A stretch of DNA of 64,000 nt from an uncultured Methanobrevibacter sp. (GTDB taxonomy: Archaea > Methanobacteriota > Methanobacteria > Methanobacteriales > Methanobacteriaceae), in assembly GCF_934746965.1 (NCBI RefSeq), contig NZ_CAKVFS010000002.1, positions 124,001 through 188,000 of the forward strand, read 5' to 3'. Below, piece by piece: positions 59,859-64,000 of the stretch. The notes beneath the pieces were generated by a model that had not been told where the DNA came from, did no database searches, and saw nothing but the letters and a program-made list of their open reading frames with translations. A program made the position numbers and the translations under genes. The first letter of the stretch is position 1. Every line of letters starts with the position of its first letter.

Positions 59859-60100
59859 TCACAATCTCCTAAAAAATTATAATAAATTAAAATAGATTAT
59901 GTATTATATATGTTTTAATACATTTAAAAAGTTTATTATAAATCATGATAATTTACAGAAAAATAAAAAATTAAAGTACAAATCAAAAATAAATGATTGA
60001 TTAAACAAAAAAATATTTATTAAGAAATTTTAATCAAAAAATTGAACAAAACTAAGTTTTAAACAATAAAACTATTCAAATTTACAAAGTGATGAAAAAT

Positions 60101-60592
60101 ATGAAAAAAATAAAAACACCAATAACTGATGAAGAAATAAATAAACTCCAAATTGGAGATAAAATATCATTATCTGGAGTAATGTATACAGGAAGAGATG
60201 CAGCACTACCCCAATTAGTAGAATTAATAAAAAAAGGAAAATCACCAATTAACACTAATGGAATAGCAATAATGCATACTGCAGTAAGTGATGCAGGAAT
60301 AGCTCCAACAACAAGTAATAAAGAAGAAATAGAGTCTACAATTCCTTTTTTAAGTAAACATGGTGTTAAAATTCATATTGGCAAAGGAATGTTAAATGAT
60401 GAAACTAAAAAAGCTTTAAATAAAAATAATTCTATTTTTGTAATAACACCACCTGTAGCAGCATTACTTACAAATAAAGTTTCAGAAAAAAAGTGTGTTG
60501 CATTTAAAAATGAAGGCATCGAAGCATTATATGAATTAAAAGTAGAAAATATCCCAGGAATAATTGCTATTGCCCATGGAAAAAGTATTTAG
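60101..60592 (+). CDS. Fumarate hydratase beta subunit (class I, fumB-type)
   Basis: 163 residues from ATG 60101; GTGATG at 60089-60094 acts as ribosome site. KIKTPITDEEINKLQIGDKISLSGVMYTGRDAAL is the typical start of the beta part, and YTGRDAA, APTTSNKEEIESTIPFLSKHGV and the tail with ALYELKVENIP follow. It would join the separate alpha subunit (FeS part) elsewhere. Tartrate dehydratase beta is the other option. Divergent from kor, fitting the reductive TCA branch. Confidence 0.88.
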   Translation: MKKIKTPITDEEINKLQIGDKISLSGVMYTGRDAALPQLVELIKKGKSPINTNGIAIMHTAVSDAGIAPTTSNKEEIESTIPFLSKHGVKIHIGKGMLNDETKKALNKNNSIFVITPPVAALLTNKVSEKKCVAFKNEGIEALYELKVENIPGIIAIAHGKSI

Positions 60593-60600
60593 AAGAAGAA

Positions 60601-61332
60601 TTATTCTTCTGCTTCTTCTTCATCATCTTCTTGTTTTTTCTCAAAGGAATCAACAAAGTTGACTTTTTCAAAGTCCATGTTTTCCCAAATATCTTTAGCT
60701 ATTCTAAATCTTGCAAAAGTCACATCCATGTAAGATTTTTGATCAAATTTAGTAACATCATCTAAAGTTATGTTTACAACATCACCATCAATATCAATTA
60801 CAGTTTTGTTAATATCCATATTAGGAGCTGCATAATGTAACTCAATCATACTTTTAATTTTATCTTCATCATCTTCAATAATTTCAGTAACATCAACATC
60901 AAAAACTAAATCTTTACCTGCTAATTCATGGTTGAAATCTACTTTTACTCTTCCACCATTAACAGTTAATATTTTACCAGTGTTTCCTTCAGAGGTAATT
61001 TTCATACCCGGTACTGGAGTCATACCTTGCCTTTTGAATTCTTTCATTGGGATTAATTGGATTAATTGTCTGTTTCTAGGTCCAAAAGCATTTTCACTAT
61101 CAATTTCAATAGTTTTAGAGTCTCCTGCTTCTAATCCAACAATAGCTTCTTCAATAGCAGGTAATAAATGATTTCCACCAACAATAATTGGAATAGGTTT
61201 ATATTCTTTATTTTCATCAAATAAACCTGCTTCTTTAGCTACATCTTCAAAAGTAGTATCAAATATTTCATCATTTTCTTGAATTTTTCCAGTAAAATTT
61301 AATCTTACAAAATCTCCATTATTAATAGCCAT
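60601..61332 (-). CDS. FKBP-type peptidyl-prolyl isomerase, long archaeal form
   Basis: 243 residues. FKBP domain with inserted chaperone flap: NGDFVRLNFTGKIQEND, PIPIIVGGNHLLPAIEEAIVGLEAG, FGPRNRQLIQLIPMKEFKRQG and VDFNHELAGKDLVFDVDV (SlyD-like). A C-terminal part of about 95 residues found in methanogen large FKBPs ends in a very acidic DDEEEAEE tail. It catalyses proline isomerisation and acts as a chaperone. GGAG precedes ATG 61332. Confidence 0.92.
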   Translation of the reverse strand: MAINNGDFVRLNFTGKIQENDEIFDTTFEDVAKEAGLFDENKEYKPIPIIVGGNHLLPAIEEAIVGLEAGDSKTIEIDSENAFGPRNRQLIQLIPMKEFKRQGMTPVPGMKITSEGNTGKILTVNGGRVKVDFNHELAGKDLVFDVDVTEIIEDDEDKIKSMIELHYAAPNMDINKTVIDIDGDVVNITLDDVTKFDQKSYMDVTFARFRIAKDIWENMDFEKVNFVDSFEKKQEDDEEEAEE

Positions 61333-61525
61333 AATAAACGCTCCTAAATAAATTTTAATATGTAACCTATGTTAACATTATAACACTTATTAAATTTATA
61401 AATAATGCCTTATTAATGTTTTCATAAACTATGCTAAAACAGATTAGTTAATAAAAGAGAAATATATTATTTGACAAATGGTCTTAAAAAATTTATTAAT
61501 ATATCTAAAATTAAAATTATAAATC

Positions 61526-62620
61526 ATGCAAAGAAAAGGAGCAGTTAATTTACCACTTCATGGAGGTCATCCCCCTAAATGGTTATTTACAAGAATGGTT
61601 AAACTATCCAAAGCAATTACTGAAGTTATTCTTGATGAATATGGACCTCATGAATTTTTAAACAGGATATCAAACCCATATTGGTTCCAATCCTTTTCTT
61701 GTGTTTTAGGTTTTGATTGGCATTCTTCAGGAACAACTACAACAACCCTTGGAGCTTTAAAACAATCCATTAAACCTGAAGAACATGGATTATATATTAG
61801 TGGAGGAAAAGGGCCAAAATCTCGTAAAACTCCAGAAGGCATACAAAGAGCTGGAGATTTATTTAATTTAAGAACAAATACTATTGAAAATATGGTGAAA
61901 AGCAGTAAATTATCAGCTAAAATAGATAATTCCTGTATTCAAGATGGTTACACATTATACCAACATAATTTTTTCATTACAGAAAAAGGATATTGGGCTG
62001 TTGTTCAACAAGGTTTAAATACTGAAAATAAATATGCGCGACGTTATCATTGGATGAGTGATACTGCAATTGATTTCTTAGAAGAACCCCATAGTGCAAT
62101 TTCATGTGATATTAAAAATCCAAAATCATTAAATATGACTGATAAAGAAAGCAAAGAAGCTCAAAAAATTAGTGTTGATTTAATTAATGATAATCCAGAA
62201 CATTTACGTAGCTATTTTAAAAGAAAAGATAATCAAATGCTATTAACCGATTTTACAATGCCTTCACACCATCCAGTTCTGGATATGGATATTTCTGATA
62301 AAGAGTTTGAAGTTCTTAAAAACGCTTGGGAAATCCAACCTGAAAACTATGAAGAGTTAATTTTACTTAAGGGAATTGGACCTAAAAAAATAAGAGCACT
62401 AGCTTTAATTTCTGATTTAGTATTTGGTGAACCTGCAAGCTGGGAAGATCCTGTAAAATACAGTTTTACCCATGGAGGTAAAGACGGATTTCCATACCCT
62501 GTTGACAAAGAAGTTTATGACAATTCCATAAACACTATGAGAGATGCAATTGATCAAGCTAGATTAAAAAAAGATGAAAAAATGAAAGCCATCAAAAGAT
62601 TAGATGACTTTATTAAGTAA
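61526..62620 (+). CDS. DUF763 family protein
   Basis: 364 residues matching DUF763: NLPLHGGHPPKWLFTRMVKLSKAI at the start, GFDWHSSGTTTTTLGALK, GLYISGGKGPKSRKTP, DGYTLYQHNFFI, and LILLKGIGPKKIRALALIS (an HhH-like stretch). The HhH-like GIGPKK suggests DNA binding, and some authors link the family to repair, but no activity is shown here. No ribosome site precedes ATG 61526; a TATA-like run about 30 bases upstream suggests a leaderless mRNA. Confidence 0.85.
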   Translation: MQRKGAVNLPLHGGHPPKWLFTRMVKLSKAITEVILDEYGPHEFLNRISNPYWFQSFSCVLGFDWHSSGTTTTTLGALKQSIKPEEHGLYISGGKGPKSRKTPEGIQRAGDLFNLRTNTIENMVKSSKLSAKIDNSCIQDGYTLYQHNFFITEKGYWAVVQQGLNTENKYARRYHWMSDTAIDFLEEPHSAISCDIKNPKSLNMTDKESKEAQKISVDLINDNPEHLRSYFKRKDNQMLLTDFTMPSHHPVLDMDISDKEFEVLKNAWEIQPENYEELILLKGIGPKKIRALALISDLVFGEPASWEDPVKYSFTHGGKDGFPYPVDKEVYDNSINTMRDAIDQARLKKDEKMKAIKRLDDFIK

Positions 62621-62622
62621 TA

Positions 62623-63162
62623 TTATCTATTTTCATCATGAATATTAACATTTTTACCATGTGCTGTTGGAATAACTTCAAATACTGGATTTTCAAATTC
62701 CAAATCAAATTCTTTACCATCCATTAATAAATGTTGGAAAACAGCAAGAGAAGAAACTTCAGAATGAGGTTGAGTAGTTACTGAAACATTCCAATCCGCA
62801 CTTTTATATACTTTTCCAGGAACTTTAGCACCACCAACAACAATTAAAATATCAGCACCAGATTCTTGAACCTCCCCAACAATTTCATGGGCTTGAGAAC
62901 CATACATAGTTAAATGAACTACTTTTCCACCATTATCTTTCCATTTATTGATTATACCCATATAATTTTTAGCATATTCAATTTCAAAATTTCCACCCCA
63001 TCTATTAGCAGTATCCATTACATTTTCCATGAGTTTATGGTCTTCTTCACCACTTAAATAAATCTTACTAGCTCCAAAAGCTCTTGAAGTTAAACATACA
63101 TGAGTTGTTATACGAGTATCTCTTCCAATTCTATGGTCTAATCTTAAAACATTTACATTCAT
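62623..63162 (-). CDS. tRNA (cytidine-56 2'-O)-methyltransferase aTrm56
   Basis: A 179-residue SPOUT methyltransferase that modifies C56 in the T loop of archaeal tRNAs. VLRLDHRIGRDTRITTHVCLTSRAFGASKI is the N-terminal signature. The trefoil-knot part has VVHLTMYGSQAHEI, ADILIVVGGAKVPGKVY and NVSVTTQPHSEVSSLAVF. It is convergent with the DUF763 gene. Confidence 0.93.
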   Translation of the reverse strand: MNVNVLRLDHRIGRDTRITTHVCLTSRAFGASKIYLSGEEDHKLMENVMDTANRWGGNFEIEYAKNYMGIINKWKDNGGKVVHLTMYGSQAHEIVGEVQESGADILIVVGGAKVPGKVYKSADWNVSVTTQPHSEVSSLAVFQHLLMDGKEFDLEFENPVFEVIPTAHGKNVNIHDENR

Positions 63163-63171
63163 TATATCACA

Positions 63172-63945
63172 TCATAAAAAAAATAAAGCTACTGACATAA
63201 ATAATAATGCCATCAACCTTCCAACTTCATTAGACATTCCTAAAACATCACCATTAGCTATCTCAAAGTTACGTTTAGCAATAAATGCAATTAAAGCACC
63301 TGCTACAATAGCACCAACTAAACCTATAATTCCAATAACATCCCCAACCAAATAAGCAATAACTCCTACAATGATTGTAGAAAGAATATAATTAAACATA
63401 TTGGTTGAATAAATAAAATAACAACCAATACCTCCATCTAAAGGTTTTGAAATTAATGCAGTAGTTAAAAGTGAAGATTTAGCCACCATTTCACAAATAA
63501 TAATTGCAGCTATACATCCATAATCTAAAACATTATAAATACCTGCAACTGTTAAACTAGCCACAATAAATAAAGTTGCAACTCCCCCAGCACCAACTGA
63601 AGAATCTTTCATCACACTTATTTTCTTTTGCGGATCTCCATGAACCATGACCCCATCAGCCATGTCCATCACACCATCCAAATGATTATATCCAGTTATT
63701 ATCATTAAAAAAGCATAAGTTAATACTGCAGTGAAAAATGAATTTAAATGTAATACATCTGCACAAATTATTCCACAAACAGCTGCTAAAATACCAATGA
63801 CTAAATGAATAAATGGCCAACACCAAACTAACCTAGTCATGTACTCTATTGAGGTATATTGATTAACTGGAATAATAGTTGAAAAAGATAAAAGTCCTAA
63901 AAGAGATTTAATTGGTGAAAATCTTTCATTTTCTTCATTATCCAT
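63172..63945 (-). CDS. cobS: Adenosylcobinamide-GDP ribazoletransferase (cobalamin synthase)
   Basis: A 257-residue membrane enzyme that joins adenosylcobinamide-GDP with alpha-ribazole in the last steps of cobamide synthesis. LGLLSFSTIIPV, ITGYNHLDGVMDMADGVMVHGDPQKKISVMKDSSVGAGG (the DGxxDxxDG metal motif) and six or seven hydrophobic helices fit CobS. Downstream of a gene that begins outside the window; GGAG in that gene's end is its ribosome site. Methanogens need cobamides for methyl transfer. Confidence 0.93.
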   Translation of the reverse strand: MDNEENERFSPIKSLLGLLSFSTIIPVNQYTSIEYMTRLVWCWPFIHLVIGILAAVCGIICADVLHLNSFFTAVLTYAFLMIITGYNHLDGVMDMADGVMVHGDPQKKISVMKDSSVGAGGVATLFIVASLTVAGIYNVLDYGCIAAIIICEMVAKSSLLTTALISKPLDGGIGCYFIYSTNMFNYILSTIIVGVIAYLVGDVIGIIGLVGAIVAGALIAFIAKRNFEIANGDVLGMSNEVGRLMALLFMSVALFFL

Positions 63946-63950
63946 ATTAA

Positions 63951-64000
63951 TTACTCCTCAAAAATTTTTGACATACATCCCGCAATTAAACCTGCAAATA
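63951..64000 (-). CDS. C-terminal end of a further minus-strand gene
   Basis: The frame enters from the right edge as FAGLIAGCMSKIFEE and ends at TAA 63951-63953, five bases before cobS. Too short to name; by position it may be another cobamide gene, but nothing in the 16 residues proves it. Confidence 0.45.
   Translation of the reverse strand, partial: FAGLIAGCMSKIFEE

Noticed and set aside
60594..60610. AGAAGAA / TTCTTCT as a terminator between convergent genes
   Set aside because: It is made of the acidic GAA/GAG codons at the FKBP end, has a short stem and no T-run; likely a coding by-product.

Overview
The window is AT-rich archaeal DNA, most likely from a Methanobrevibacter (M. smithii-like) methanogen. 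The signs are a coenzyme F430 synthetase gene (methanogens make F430), RNA polymerase beta split into B'' and B', aIF5A with a hypusine site, pyruvoyl arginine decarboxylase, an incomplete reductive TCA set (Kor, SucC, fumarase subunit), large Asn-rich surface proteins of the adhesin-like kind, and GGAGG / GGTGAT ribosome sites. The species is inference; no rRNA gene is present.

Layout. 1-13.5 kb: nucleotide, arginine/polyamine and cofactor genes (adenine deaminase, archaeal ornithine cyclodeaminase, agmatinase, aIF5A, arginine decarboxylase, NADP phosphatase/NAD kinase, F430 synthetase, HemC, an oxidoreductase, a PyrE-like regulator). 13.6-17.4 kb: two exported proteins and a universal stress protein. 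17.6-26.6 kb: an accessory island of decayed or cassette-like DNA (frameshifted BRO/DinD-type, AbrB-like, metallo-hydrolase and DUF4143 ATPase genes, a kinase-like remnant, archaeal-virus tail fragments). Its right half is organised around seven direct copies of a 37-bp repeat. 26.8-35 kb: GdhA, aRF1, small regulatory or membrane genes, a P-type ATPase and precorrin-6A reductase. 35-49.8 kb: an information-processing block on the minus strand (five tRNAs, RpoH-B''-B'-A'-A'', L30e, NusA, S12, S7, EF-2, EF-1alpha, S10, two tRNA-Ser). 50-64 kb: thiamine salvage, Pgk/TpiA, wyosine synthase, a Kor-SucC operon, FKBP, DUF763, aTrm56 and CobS.

The genes that belong together are: (i) arginine to agmatine to putrescine next to aIF5A, whose hypusine derives from spermidine, with an intrinsic hairpin wedged between aIF5A and speB; (ii) hemC and cfbE at the two ends of tetrapyrrole to F430 synthesis; (iii) the RNA polymerase and translation factor block; (iv) Kor/SucC/fumarase.

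The most unusual object is the 37-bp repeat array at 22470-26551. Its repeats carry an imperfect dyad resembling a tyrosine-recombinase core (8-bp arms, 7-bp centre), occur in two centre types, and separate segments of about 0.2-1.7 kb. Several segments begin or end abruptly inside virus-type genes exactly at the repeat. It looks like a cassette or giant-spacer array built from viral or mobile DNA. No integrase or cas gene is in the window, so the mechanism is open.
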